A DNA stretch of 64,000 bases, from positions 5,336,491 through 5,400,490 of the forward strand of contig NC_051092.1 of NCBI RefSeq assembly GCF_901709675.1, in the 5' to 3' direction. Source of the DNA: Syngnathus acus (lineage: Eukaryota > Chordata > Actinopteri > Syngnathiformes > Syngnathidae). A program made the position numbers and the translations under genes. This document shows, in pieces, positions 25,601-38,807 of the stretch. The notes beneath the pieces were generated by a model. The model was not told where the DNA came from and ran no database searches. It saw nothing but the letters and a program-made list of their open reading frames with translations. How positions within the stretch are numbered: the stretch's first letter is position 1; each line of letters starts with the position of its first letter.

Positions 25601-25983
25601 AGAATAATATAACGAATCAAAATTCTGGTTGCTATGCAAGGCAACGCAATGGACAATGTCTAAAATTTAACATACTGTATGTAAGGCATATTTACCACAG
25701 GAAACTCAAAATGAAGATATTGTATGATAATCTGACAATGTGGCCAGTTAGTGAAATATAATATAAATAGGCTGAAATTATTAGAACATTTGACCAAGGT
25801 GGTGAGTGTGCTCGCAATCAACCCCCTTTGTTAACATTGACAACAAATTAATTATTCATCTGTTTAAAAACTACCCATCCATCCATTTTTAGCACTGCTT
25901 ATCCTGTATAGGGTTGCAGGGGTGCTGAAGCCTATCATATTTGACATCATGCAAAAGGCGGACTACACCCTGAACTGGTCAAC

Positions 25984-26239
25984 TTGGCCATAAGGTGGTC
26001 GGCGCCTCTTGTGTCGGCAACCCCCGAACCTGCTGATGGACGCCGGCGGTAAGGGATGCCGTCAAGATGAAGAAGAAGTCCTATCGGGCCGTTTTGGCCT
26101 GTGGGACTCCAGAGGCAGCCGACGGGTACTGGATGGCCAAACGGAACGCGGCCTTGGCGGTTGCTGAGGCAAAAACCCGGGTGTGGGAGGAGTTCAACGA
26201 GGCCATAGAGAATGACTTCCAGACGGCTTTGAGGAAATT
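25984..26239 (+). mobile_element. Non-LTR retrotransposon ORF2 fragment
   Basis: The plus strand encodes KMKKKSYRAVLACGTPE and KRNAALAVAEAKTRVWEEF, a segment that lies between endonuclease and reverse transcriptase in widespread fish LINE proteins. It is cut at about 26239, where Tc1 transposase sequence continues in frame by chance. It is a dead fragment. Confidence 0.8.
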
Positions 26240-26873
26240 CCTTAACGCAGCTGTGTACCAAGAGATTTTAGAGCACTACATGCTTCCGTCTGCTGAAAAG
26301 CTCGATGGAGATGATGATTCCATTTTCCAGCATGATCTGGCACCTGCCCACAGTGCCAAGCCCACCAGTAAATGGTTTACTGACCATTGCATTACTGTCC
26401 TCGATTGGCCTGCCAATTCCCCTGATCTGAACCCCATAGAGAATTTGTGCGGTATTGTGAAGAAGAAGCTGAAAGACACCAGACCCAACAATGCAAATGA
26501 GCTAAAGGCCGCTATTGAAGCATCTGGGCATCCATAACACCTCAGCAATGCCACAGGCTGATTGCCTCCATGCCACACCGCATTGATGCAGTAATCCGTG
26601 CAAAAGGATTCCCAACCAAGTACTGAGTGCATTAATGGACATTTTCAAATGTTTAATTTTGTTTTGCTGTTATAAATCCTTTTTTTTTTTTACTTGGTCT
26701 GAGGAAATATTCAAATTTTTTGAGATAGGATTTTTGAGTTTTCTTAAGCTGTAAGCCAAAATCAGCAATATTAAAATAATAAAAGGCTTGCAATATTTCA
26801 GTTGATTTGTAATGAATCCAGAATGTATGACATTTTTGTTTTTTTAATTGCATTGCAGAAAATAAAGAACTTC
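26240..26873 (+). pseudogene. Tc1-like transposase fragment and 3' end
   Basis: Encodes the C-terminal half of a Tc1 transposase: AVYQEILEHYMLPS, DLAPAHSAKPTSKWF, then LDWPANSPDLNPIEN containing the DDE-type catalytic residues. A one-base deletion near 26520 shifts the frame; the remainder (WASITPQQCHRLIASMP to FPTKY and TGA at about 26625) continues in another frame. It is followed by a Tc1 3' tail to 26873, where it is cut at a LINE fragment. It lacks its N-terminus and is non-functional. Confidence 0.9.
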
Positions 26874-26876
26874 TTC

Positions 26877-26998
26877 CATCCATCCATCCATCCATCCATC
26901 TTCTTCCGCTTATCCGGCTTTAGGAGGGACTCCCAGACTTCCCTCTCCCCAGCCACTTCATCCAGCTCATCCCGGGGGATCCCAAGGCTGACCCTCAT
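26877..26998 (-). mobile_element. LINE ORF2 C-terminal end with GGAT tail
   Basis: The minus strand encodes LGIPRDELDEVAGEREVW, the usual C-terminus of a fish non-LTR element, followed by (ATGG)n. It is in the opposite orientation to the LINE piece at 25984-26239, with Tc1 sequence between them. Confidence 0.82.
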
Positions 26999-29466
26999 CC
27001 TGACTACTTTACACTCGGTACAAGAATTTCAAGAATTTTATTTATGACCCTGGTTCAAAGTGCATTACAACAATTGAGACATACTGTGAATTTTAGATTT
27101 GATAACAGAGCATTTCTAAGATCAGTGGTCAATAATGTTAAACATAAGAAGTTTGATAAGATTGAGTTCAAGGTTTTGGGCGGGCTATTTACAGTAAGTT
27201 TCTGAGTTTTAAACTAATCAGGTTACCACTTTTTATGAAGACATCTAGTGCAACTAGGGGTATAATCCACTCCTTTACGTTCCAGTAGGTTTGTCGAATC
27301 TCACTCGCATGCCGTTAACTGTGATGACATCATTCTGAATAGACACATAAAATCCAAGTGTGAAAGTTGTTCGAAAATGATGCTTTGGACAAGTAGGGGT
27401 TAGAACTTTGTCAATTTTAATAACATAAATGTACAGTAACAGACAGGATACCTGATAACACAAGCTAGGAGAAAACTAACATAAAAAGTAAACTTTTAAA
27501 AATGCACTTACCAGAAGGTCCAGCAATTTTAATGAGTCAACGGAAATGCCTACCACTTTTGTGAAAATTGATGAATAATAATGATAAAATAAAAAAATTA
27601 TGAACAATGGAGAGGTTCTGGGATTCATAAATTCATATGTTGTCTGTATTACAGTTAGTTCTTCCACTGTCTTTCAAATAACATGTTCAGTGGTTATTTC
27701 TAGGATTAAGAGTTCTTGAAAACAAATAAGCAAAACACACATCACACAAAAAGAAAAGGCAATTGAACAGCCTCCAATATGTACACACTATTTGTTATCT
27801 ATCATACCCCGAAGCAATATGTACGTGCTAAGGTCTTGTGTTTGTCCCTTTAGTATCTGCTGTTAATCCACCAAGAACACTCCATGCAGCATGGAAAATA
27901 TAGAAAGATACTGGATTCATATAAATGTTAAGAAAACTATACGGGAGCCGTCCTTTTTCCACACGCATTATACTGTCATAAGAAAATAAAACATGACAAA
28001 TCTGGGTAAGAAATAGTAAAGGTTCAAAGCATTCCCCTTCTGGCCTGAACATACAATATTCTATTTGACAAGCAAGCTTTGTTGGTTTTGTGGAAGCATT
28101 TTGATACTATATTACAGTAATATCTGAGATAAGGCTATTTTAGATGTCTCTAAAACACTTGTTTTCACTTTGGAGTACAGGGTGAAGGAAATGTTAAGGG
28201 AATCTCTTTTTTCTTGTTCACTTCTATTCTTTTACCACAAGTGAAAACATTTGCCATAATCTGGTTCAAGTCCTTGACAACACTCATCACTTGTTACATC
28301 ACAATATAAAACTTCTTTTTTTTAAGCAATGACTGTAATCTGGAAAACTCCATATATATATATATAGACACCAATGAGGCTTTTGCATAATATCTTAAGT
28401 TCAACTCAGAAACACTGCAAGGACAACTTTGTGGTTACAAATCCCTCCGGCCCTCTTTGAGCTGTCTAGACCTTAAAACACACAGATAACCAAAACACAC
28501 TGAATCCTGATTCCCTTCAGACCTAATCATGTAAAATGTCATGAGTGGGTGGTGAGTAATTGGCATTTATTTTCTTCACATACAGTCTGCAGCTTTAATA
28601 GTGTTCACCAATCAACAAGAATCAACATTTGGTGTTATGAGCACAATGTCTGTTTGCTAACTGGTACCTGAGGTAACTCGAATAAGAAGCATGACACCTA
28701 CCGACAGTCTCAGATTGATGGCATGTTGAGACCCTCATGGTGTCAGCTCTATCGATGAGTTCGCTTCTATGAGACGACACTACTTCAGCCATGTGTTTTG
28801 AGAGGTTATTGGCTTCAGTGCAATGCCTAGTTTTTGACTGGGTCTTATTTCCAACCTCAATTTTGTAGCAGTCCCCTGAGTCAGTTAACTTGACTTGTAG
28901 CGCTTAACAAATTTATTAGACCACACCAGTACAGTTTGAAAGCCGCCTAAAATTAATAGCATCGCAAATCACCAGTGTTCTGTTTTACACCAGTAGGCTC
29001 CTTAGCTGTCGTACTTTTTAATGCAAAATTACATTTATTATTCCCGATTAAGATGTTAAATTTTAGGAAATGGTTCCTTCTCATTCGTTGTTCAAACTGT
29101 AAAAAAAAAAAAAGCATTTTTAAGCATTTTACACATACACCAAGTGTTCTCCCAACATATTTGCAAAATTATTTAGTACTATTGAGTCTATTTGAATACA
29201 AGGAGTGTAGGAGAGTGGAATCTAAGAATATCTAGAGCTCAAAGGACTAACACTAAAAACGTTTATAAATGCATGGTCCCCACCATGAGTTAACGCTAAG
29301 ACTGTAGCTCAGAGGAACTCGGGATTAGCTCCTCTTTGTCAGGACAAATAAAGAGGAACACAATGTTACATACACGTGAATTCGCCAATAAAATCACAGG
29401 TGTTCATCATGAAACATTTTGCATGGCTGTGTATATGCCATGTCACATCTGAAATGCCAAAAAAAC

Positions 29467-29471
<5 letters not shown>
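26999..29471 (-). other. septin 7 3' UTR and downstream intergenic region
   Basis: No coding exon recognised on either strand. Minus-strand AATAAA hexamers (TTTATT on plus) occur near 29034, 28913 and 28567 and are candidate polyadenylation signals for septin 7, but I cannot pick one. A short (TA)n tract lies near 28352-28367. Confidence 0.5.

Positions 29472-29535
<64 letters not shown>
29472..29535 (+). repeat. (GT)n microsatellite, (CA)n in septin 7 3' UTR
   Basis: About 32 uninterrupted GT units. On the septin 7 mRNA strand this is (CA)n starting about 90 bases after the stop codon, so it should lie inside the 3' UTR. CA-repeat RNA is a known binding site for hnRNP L. Confidence 0.97.
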
Positions 29536-29623
29536 GGTATGAGAGAGAAAGTGTGAAAGAGTGAGCAAAAAAAGAAGGATTTTAGGGCCACAGCTGGTAC
29601 TTAAGAGGAGCAAAATCAGCCCT

Positions 29624-32600
29624 TCAAAAGATTTTTCCTTTCTTCTTGTTCTTCTCCATTGTCCTAGATGAGAAAACAAAAAAAAGTTTGGTTGGGAAAT
29701 AAAGGGCCACATTCTCTAGTTTGCATTTTTCGCAATTGTCATTTTTAGAGTTATGGTTTGCACATTCATTCCATGATCCAATCATGCGTTTCCAACTAAT
29801 CCTATTATGTGGAAGCACAGTAGTGTTCGGAATAATAGTTGCGCTACAGTATTTGACTAATAAGAATATTCCAGGTTTGGAGTATATTTTGTATTGTTAC
29901 ATGGGAAGTAGATTCAGTCGTACTTTTCTGTGTCTTTGCTTCCTGTAATATTTAGCTTCTGTTTTCAAACCCAAATTTCTGTCAACAGCAAAAACAAATA
30001 GGTTTGGAGGGGAATGTTTTGTACGTGCGTTTGACTTTCTAGCCTTAGCTACTGTAAATAAATGAATATGCTCAAATTGCTTGAGGGTTTTGTTACTTAC
30101 TTAGAGGCATCCAATTTCTGCTGCTCAATGATTCTCTGGTGAGCCTCCCAGTTGGCCTTCTCATCTTCATACACTCGCCTCTTCTCCTCAAGCTCTTTGT
30201 ACTGTGCCTCCAGGTTCCTTTTCATTTGTTCGTGACGTCGCTCGAGCTGAAGATTGAAACAGAAGGCACAGATTAAAGAAAAAAAGAACAAAAATGTCTC
30301 TGTTTTTTTCTCATTTTTGTGAGATGCAGTATATGAACAATGAACATAATTTATTATGCTTATTTTGGCATCGTTATTATTAATGAAAGTCATTTTAAAG
30401 ATGTTTTAATTTAATTTGAATTTAAATTGTGTATATAATTGGTAGCCCTTCGCCTTCACTTAGGAAAAGGTTGGTAACCCCTGACGTATAGAAACACAGT
30501 TTTACCTCAGCCTCCGAATCCTTCAGTTTCTGCTTCTTCTCCTTAACCTTCATTTCAAAGACTTGTTCCATTTCTGCCTCCATCTTCTTCATTTTCATCA
30601 CATGTTCCCTCCGCTCTTCTTCCATCTGTGCCAAGGGACTCCTGCTCAAAATAGCATCAGTCATTTTCAATTGCTTACCTTTCGTTGATATTCAGTAGTG
30701 CATATACACAGGAGCCTGCATCTGAGTATTTTCCACATGCATATAGAATATTCATATTTACAGTGAACATGAATATATAACATTGGTGGTGCCTGGACTT
30801 CTAAGTTGAAATTGTTCCGTGTCCATGCACACAAATCAAATCACTTGAAAAGCTTGCTAACCTTTTGATGGCAACCTAAGATTAACTAGCCTGAGAAATG
30901 ATGAGATCCTATTTAAATAATTCCTCTGTGTATCTTAATCATTTCGATGAGATTCAGCACGTCTTCGTGATAATATATTTCAAATTCTTTTGTTCAAACA
31001 AGTAGAAATTGTTACACGACGACCTCCATGAGCCAAATAGAGTCTTTTGATACTCGGCCTAGTGTTAGGATGCATGTTGCTCAATAGCATTGCGATCCAA
31101 AAGGTTGTGTGAACTGAGGTTGGATATGAATTCCTCCATTTTGTGAGATACTTTATACAATGGATGACAACGCATAATAAAACATTTAGTGTATTAACTT
31201 AGGGAATGCAAATTACTAATATTTGACTTACTTGGTAAGTTGTCCCTTGGTCTTGGTGTTATCCACTCCATTACAGGTGACAGCTGCAAGTTTCTTACTG
31301 CGGTAATTTTCATAGTGAACGTTGTTGGTGACATCCTTCAGATCCTGCATGTGGGTCCTGTTGATAGGAAAGATGTTTATGAAGATTCCTAGACCAGAAT
31401 GAAAAACAACTAGACTCGACATGATAAAGAATCACCCCAAGCATTTGGGCATGCGTTGTTGTGAACTAATTGGGAAGTGTGTGTGCGTGCGAGACATTAT
31501 AAAATGGCTCATTTCATAACGGAAATTTTCCTTTAACCAGTGCAATGTAGTGTCCACAGCGTCTTACCTGATTAACATGTTGCGCAACACAGTAAAGTCA
31601 CAGTGTTCCCCATTCTCCACTGAAATACACAGAAAAACAAGTGGGGACACACAGATATTAAAATCAAAATTGTTGGTTGCTGCAATCAGTGAGTACGGAA
31701 GAGGAGGCTTAAATTTTGCAGTTAATGTTAATGTTTTGGTTACTTAGACTATATATAAGTAAAAAAAAAAAAAAGGTTGGTTAATGAAAGGCCTGTTCAT
31801 GAATTATTTTAAGGTATTAACACATACGAGTCAGTGTATATAATAAATTCATAAGATTTGTTGTCGATTAAAAAGAGATGGGTTGTAGAAGGGGGTATCA
31901 TTAAGATATTTACCAAGATAGCTTGGTAAATATTAAAAGAGAAGAAACAAAGAGATTTCATAAGAGGTTACAGATTTATGTGCACAAAGATGTTGACTGA
32001 AAAATATGGGGTCCTTGAAAAGTAAAACAAAAAAAATAGTCATGTATTACAAATCTTACTCTGATAACCGAATATTAAATATTTCTGACCCGTGTGAGTC
32101 TATTGATCCTCAAATTCAACACTCGGGACTCACTGATACCGACAGACTCCTACACTAACAAATTGGTACCACATTAGCAGCCTGATCTAACTTCCAGGCA
32201 GGTGGAGTCAGAACCATGTCAACTGTGTGAAAATACTGATCAACTCAAATAATAAAAGACTTTCTCATTCACTTCATTAGCTGACTGCAGATTATACTCT
32301 ACTAAATAGATAAGCTCCATTTAGGTGGTGATGGAGGCTGCCACACAGGGAGTTGCGGCGGCGGGACATCTGGAAAGACCAAGTTTCTGAAGTCCTGTCA
32401 TAGACTTTGGTCGACTCTAGGCCGAAGCAGACTTGTATTCTTTTTAATTTAGTTTGTCTTTCACGCATGGAGGTAACATGGCATTCATATTCATGATTGT
32501 TTATCTACCAGATTGTGCATGATTGTTAGTAAAACATGCAGTTACTGTGGATGCCATAATGACGTGTGTTTTATTTGAGGGAAACATATGCTATGTTGAA

Positions 32601-35600
32601 TAAACTTTTGTGTTTTTCAACAATATTTGTTTAAAGTAAAACACTTTTTATAATCACAACTGGAACACCTACTGGCAATATCGAGTATCGGTACCCAGTA
32701 TTGGCAAGTACTAAAGTACTCATTTTCACTGTGTACCCCTACTACAGAATCTGAACTTTATTTGGGGTTAATAAGAATCACTTTAAATAATGCTATGTTT
32801 GTGTTAATTACGTTTGATTGCGTTTGAAAGTGATTGGCCAATTATGCACATAACTAACTGCTAGTTATAAGAGTTTTGTTTGTTTTACTCTTTTGCTAAA
32901 AATAATTCCACATCTTTTCCAAACTAAGTTGCAAACCTATTTCACATTAGGTGCATATAGTTTTGAAATTATTTATTTTTATGAAATAAAGACTTCCTTA
33001 ATCCAGCCAGTGACATTTTAGGACGGATACAGTACTTGCATAATGCGGCTTGCAAACTACAATGACAAAATAAATCTTGCCATAGCTGACTTTTTATCTA
33101 AGAACGCCTCCACTGTATATCAAACAAACCAAAAATATTATAACGATACAGACTCATTGTTCAAAACTGTTTTACGATTGGATAGTTAGTGATGTTAACC
33201 ATAGTTTAACGACACAGCCATGGTTAATGATCAGATGGGATTCTGGAAAAGGACTGCAGACAAACAGCTGCTAAGGATGAATGTGATAATATGCAAAATA
33301 TATAGAAATTGACAGCCTCTTCTTCATTGAAAACGCTGCTCCTTACTGGTAGGCAATTTTCATCGGGACAGGGAATAAGTAGGACACCTTACCATTGATG
33401 AAACTTAAGCAGTCTTTCACCTTGGCCTCCCAAGCCAGCCACTGACCTCCTGTATCTTCTAGAGGAGGGAGCTCTGACGAAGGGGAGGGGTATGGTTTTT
33501 CAGTTATTGTCCGAGCCCATTGGGGGCAAAATCTGGGTCTGGAGTAACTGGGGTTTTAAAATGTCAGACGTCGATTCTGTCCTAAAAGCAGCCCAGATTT
33601 GGCCCAGGTCATCATCATAACCTGCAAGTATCCACGCTGACTGGCTTAAGAGTGCAGGGGTTATCAAGGGAGTGGGAGAGTTGGGTATTTGTCAGAGGAA
33701 TTATGCAAGACCAGCTGGGGGAGCAATTTTAAGGAGACAAACAAGGATCTCTTGGATTTCAAGGAGAAAAACCAAAATGGCTTGTTAACAGAAGTAATTG
33801 GATTCTTTAGGCAGAAAATACCTGATGACTTATTCTTAACCATGTATGCCTTGTCTATCTGTCAATCAGCGATCATTCGAAAGAATAGTGCAACGATTCA
33901 TCAGGTGTTTTGGGCCCGTGGGCTTCATGTGTCGTTATAGTTGTCATTTTTTTTTTAAATCTACCTGTATGATGATTAATGACTATATATTTTATGTTAA
34001 ACGCTTACAATCACTCATTGGAAACATGCAAAGGCATGCATGTTTGTATATTTTGTAAAGCTTAAGAATGCAAATGAATGAAAATAATGATAAAGCAACA
34101 TTACATAACTTGCACTGCTACAATATGAGCTCATGAATCGATTCAAAATATGTGAGGATTATGGATCCCAGCTTTGTTCAGCGATAACTTTCTGGCTAAC
34201 ATTTTTAACCTGAGCCTATACGTCCCTGTGTTTGAGTCAAACACAGGAAATTGAATCACATGATGTAGCAGGCAGATAAATGTAGCTGTACTACTTGAAG
34301 AACTACTTTCGAAGCAAAGACGGGACCCATGGTGTTAGTGGAATGCATCGCAGCTTTAGCTTGAAACGACTTTGAAATTATTTTCTCGAGACTAGCCACA
34401 GCATCAGACCTGGGACAAAAACCAAAATGGCTATTTAAAGCATGAAAAATATATTCTCATCAGACTGTACTTTGATGTCTGAATGAAAGACACCAGAAAT
34501 CATCATCTGTTGCCTTTTTACACAGTTGTCATTTTTTCCTCATTGCTATTACTTTTGGCAGTAACTACATTTAAGTACACTGCCATGGAAAATAATGTAC
34601 CCTTTCTAATTCCTTATCCCAACGGCCACTCACATATTTAGCTCACCTAAATGTTAGGAATCCCTAAGCTAATTTTAATATCCCACAAACACAACCAAAG
34701 CAAATGCAAATGGGGTTTCGAAATAATTCTTTTATATATTAAGGGGAAGTAATCGAAATCTATTAGGCAAAAGTGAGAAAGTAATTTTCCAGTTAATTCA
34801 AGCCCAAGCCTGAGTTTTTACTACTACTTTACTGAAGTTTAAAAATCATTTTAAGCAGCAAAATCGCCTAAACAAAGACTGGTTGTCACCATGTTTGATG
34901 ACGCAGATCCAAAATGGCGGCAAGTCGATGATAATACGCACTGTCCAAATTCTGCAGTTTACGCACGCTTGTCTCCTGTGCGCTCAAACACTGTGCGCTT
35001 TTTCTGGGTGTGCACTTCACTGCATAGGGCAGGGGTCGGGAACCTTTTTGGCGGACAGAGCCAAAAGAAGCTTATAACAATACTGATCATTTGAATTAGG
35101 TGTGTTCCAGCAGGATGACATGGAAAACAGGCAGAACAGTGACCCTCCAGGACAGAGTTGGACACCCCTGGCTTAGAGGGTTCTATCATTCCAGTCAGTT
35201 ATATGCACAATTATATATTTGGAAACTACATTTTATGTTTACTTCGGTTGTTTTGTGAGATATTAAAATTAATTAGATGAAGTGAAACATTTAAGATTGA
35301 TAAATACACACCAAGCTAAATAAATAAAGAAATAATTTACATCAGGTACAGGGCTTTTTCAATAAAGTTTAAAATCAAGCAAGTTTGAGATTAGGTGTTA
35401 GAGTTTGAGGTATATTGAAAAGAAAGGGGGAAAAAAAACAGCAACGTAATCGCTTCATTTGACTGGTAACGTTTACACCAACCAACAAGATTTCCGAGTA
35501 CAGCATTTTATGTTGTTGGGTAAAATGCAAGAACTATAAAATATGGTCATGGTGCATCTGCAAGACATGAGTATCATGAATATTTGGATACCCATGAGCT

Positions 35601-38600
35601 TTGGGTCAGCAAACTACCAAAAAACAAGTGATTTTGAAATCCACTGCTTTATCTGGCTATGTTATTTTAATATAGCCTCATCTTGTGAAAGCAGGGCATG
35701 TTTCATGATTTCAATGTTCAGTATCAGTATCACGCCCAAGTCTGATAAAAGCATCGGTCGGGTTGATGATCTTCAGCCTAATGATGTGAGCGGAGGGTGC
35801 AGAGGAAAGGAGTGATGGAAAGATTAAGGTCAGGGATGCTTTGATGGGAAATTGAAGGAGACAAAATGGGGTGAACATAAAGACAAGGCTGGATCTGTTT
35901 ACCAAATATGCCCTCTGTCAGTCATGGAAAAGAATGAAAGAAAAAAAAAAACAGAAAAGGGAGAGAAAGGAAAGAATGAAAATGTGAAAGACTAATAAAT
36001 GATCATCTTACAGACAATTCTAGCATAAATAAAAACAAGGTGAAAATCGTGTACATCAGCTGGATGCTTTGTGTCAGGAATATATTTCAAGACACCAAAG
36101 GTCCAGTCTGCCTTTCCAGAATCCCTACCAGGATAGGTGCCAATAATCACCAGAAGGAATGTTCTGATTTGGTTGGGGGGGAAAAACAGTGGGAGTAAAT
36201 GCAAACAATGTATTAACTGTCATGATAAACTTTTACTATCTCAAAATGCATTAATATTCAGAGGGACATTTTGCAATTGGTACTTTCCAATAGAAATGGA
36301 CAATTAATCAAATTCGAATCAACATCAGAATGTAGTACTGTAATTTCAGCACGATAAAGCGCACCGGATTATAAAATGCACCTTCAATGACTGGCCCATT
36401 TTAAAACTTTGTCCATATATAAGATATATACATTTGGCCCGCGGGCCGGACTTTGGACACGCCTGCTGTAGTGGCTCAATATTGGTCCATATATAAGGCA
36501 CACCTGATTATAAGGCGCACTGTCGACTTTTGAGAAAATTGGAGGTTTTTAGGTGCGCCTTATAGTGCGGAAAATACGGTAGGTTGCAATTTTCAGATTG
36601 CAAAGGCAAGCATTTGGGAAAAAACGAAATAAACTGCTTCATTTAAGTTGCTTGATAGGTTTTATAATCGATTTGAATTGTGGATTCGGATGAGACGGTG
36701 TAACGTCACCGGAACTAACGTCACCGGAACTAACGTCACCGGAACTAACGTCACCGGAACTGCCATTTTGTTGTTAGTGCTGGTCCTCTGACAATTACAA
36801 ACGATCATGAGGGGATAGGGCAGTTGAGGCCCGCCTTTTTATTTGCAAAAATGTAAAAGACAGTTAGGTAGAACAGCCCTTATATGAATCACCTTCCAAA
36901 GGGGAATCTGCAATTATTGGAACTGACTTTGATTAACGCAATCACATAATCACATTTTGAAAACAATTATTTTATCACCTGGCAGTTAATACATTTTGAG
37001 GATAAAAAGGGATTTAAGAACATACAGGTATGAGCCTCTGTTCTGAAACACCTTGCAAAATGCTATAACATCCAAAGAGTGAAGACTTAGATTCCCTAAA
37101 AATGATCATTTCTTTCTGGCAAATGACTTGGTTTAAACTTGCCTTCTGCCACACCCCACGGGTACTGGCGACCTCTGACCTTCTTCCCATTCACTTCGAT
37201 TACCACGTTGCTGCCAACCACAGCCAGCGGCATCTTCTCCTGGCGTGAAGTGATTAAAAAAAACAGTTATTTGTTTTAGTGGGGTTTTCCTATAATTGAT
37301 GTACCATATGGCAATAAAGCCTTTAGAAGAGGCTACATACTGTAGATGACTAAAACCACAGCTGGCTTGAAGAAGTAAGGTTTTTAGTACAATTTTCAAT
37401 CTTTTTTATACCCTAGAAATGTTTAGGCTCAGATACTGTCCATGTTAATATGAACACTGTCGATTGGAATCATTTGGAAAAAGGTGAGTAGACCATGTTT
37501 TGTTTTAGCCAGAGGTTACTGGGGCCATGTTACATGAATTAGTTTGTCGATAAGCTGCAGCTAAAACCTGCAAGCGATGGAAATGATCTAAAAGACAGAC
37601 AGACTTACCTTTGGCATTCATTTATTCTCTCAGCTGACTACTAACATTTTGTGGTCCAGTACCTTGATCTTCCGGATCAGCTTGTTGTCCTCATCATCGT
37701 CTGTATCTGGGAATTCATAAATTTTGATTTTGTGCTCCTGGATCTCTTTCATTATCTACAGAAAATGATATAATACTAAAGTCAAATAACATCTCCAGAG
37801 AAGCAAGCATGGCTTTGCCACAGATGGCTCATGTTATAGTTCACAAATACCTGTTTCTTAAAAAGCTGGCATTCCTCTGGGGTCAGAGTGTCAGCTTTTG
37901 CAATAAGAGGAATGACATTGACTTTGTCATGGAGTCTCTTCATAAACTCGATGTCAAGTGGCTTTAATCTGAAGAATAAACAGAGAGGGGTATAAATGGG
38001 CTGTACTCGTATAATGCTTTTCGACCTTTTGATCGAACCCCCAATTTCTGGCTTGGGAGAGGACCACTACCACTGAGCCATGCCGCCCCACAATGGATGG
38101 CACACGACAAGCTCAACTGACATGCAACAAATTATAATAATGTCAGTAATTGAAGAGTACGACAAAAAATGACTCATTCTCCTTTGGGGTTTTTGGAGCC
38201 CCAGATTGAAAACATTATAACAATTAGTGTCTAATTGTAGTTGAACTTGGACTACAATGTGAAATGTTTTTACGACATATGAGAAGTGTTGCATCCAAAA
38301 CCGAATGAGATTAGATGTTTCCCCTACCCGTGTCCAGAGGGCGCGATGAAGTATAGACAGCAATGGACCCTGTTGTCTGGCATTGATCTGCGGTTCACCC
38401 TTGATTCTGCATTTAGGAAGTCCTCACACTTACTGTCAATATAATTGATGACGGGCTGCCAGCTGAAAAGGATCAAATATATAGGAACAAGAAAAAAAAT
38501 AAACTTTTAAAAGTATCAAAATTAGACTGACGGAATCAATGAAACAACCGAGAAAGTCACTAACCAGTTACTGTTGTCTACGGCATCTCCAAATCCTGGT

Positions 38601-38776
38601 GTATCAACAATTGTGAGAGTCAACTGGACCCCCCCTTCTTTTATGAGCACCTTTGACTGCTCTACCTGAAACACACATACCATCCATTATCTTACAAGAC
38701 TGTAATTCCGAGTACGCACAGCAGGCAAGTTGATAGTAATGCTGCGGGAGCATAAAGTTCAGTGTGCAGGTAAAAA

Positions 38777-38807
<31 letters not shown>

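Larger units (their letters stand above)
31620..37142 (-). other. septin 7 large intron 8
   Basis: The 5.5-kb GC-AG intron. It contains the candidate cassette exon (33393-33473), an isolated AAAATGGCGGC YY1-like word near 34911, a chimeric hAT-like fragment at about 35029-35170, a TA-flanked miniature element (36338-36579) and a 4 x 15-base tandem repeat (36701-36760). I see nothing recognisable in 31750-33390, 33560-34880 and 35200-36330. Confidence 0.7.

Noticed and set aside
25050-25761. Overlapping frames of 154 (minus) and 185 (plus) codons
   Set aside because: Neither resembles a known family; they overlap each other in a stop-poor, promoter-like stretch. The minus frame has hydrophobic runs but no convincing domain.
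26067-26537. 156-codon plus-strand gene
   Set aside because: Accidental fusion of a LINE ORF2 fragment and a Tc1 transposase fragment, with a frameshift at the end.
29376-29712. Frames rich in VCV or THT repeats on both strands
   Set aside because: Translation of the (GT)n microsatellite in the septin 7 3' UTR.
33689-33940. 83-codon plus-strand frame with charged residues
   Set aside because: Antisense to septin 7, AT-rich, no domain, and no splice or promoter context.
36701-36760. CRISPR-like repeat array
   Set aside because: The repeats are contiguous with no spacers and lie in a vertebrate intron.
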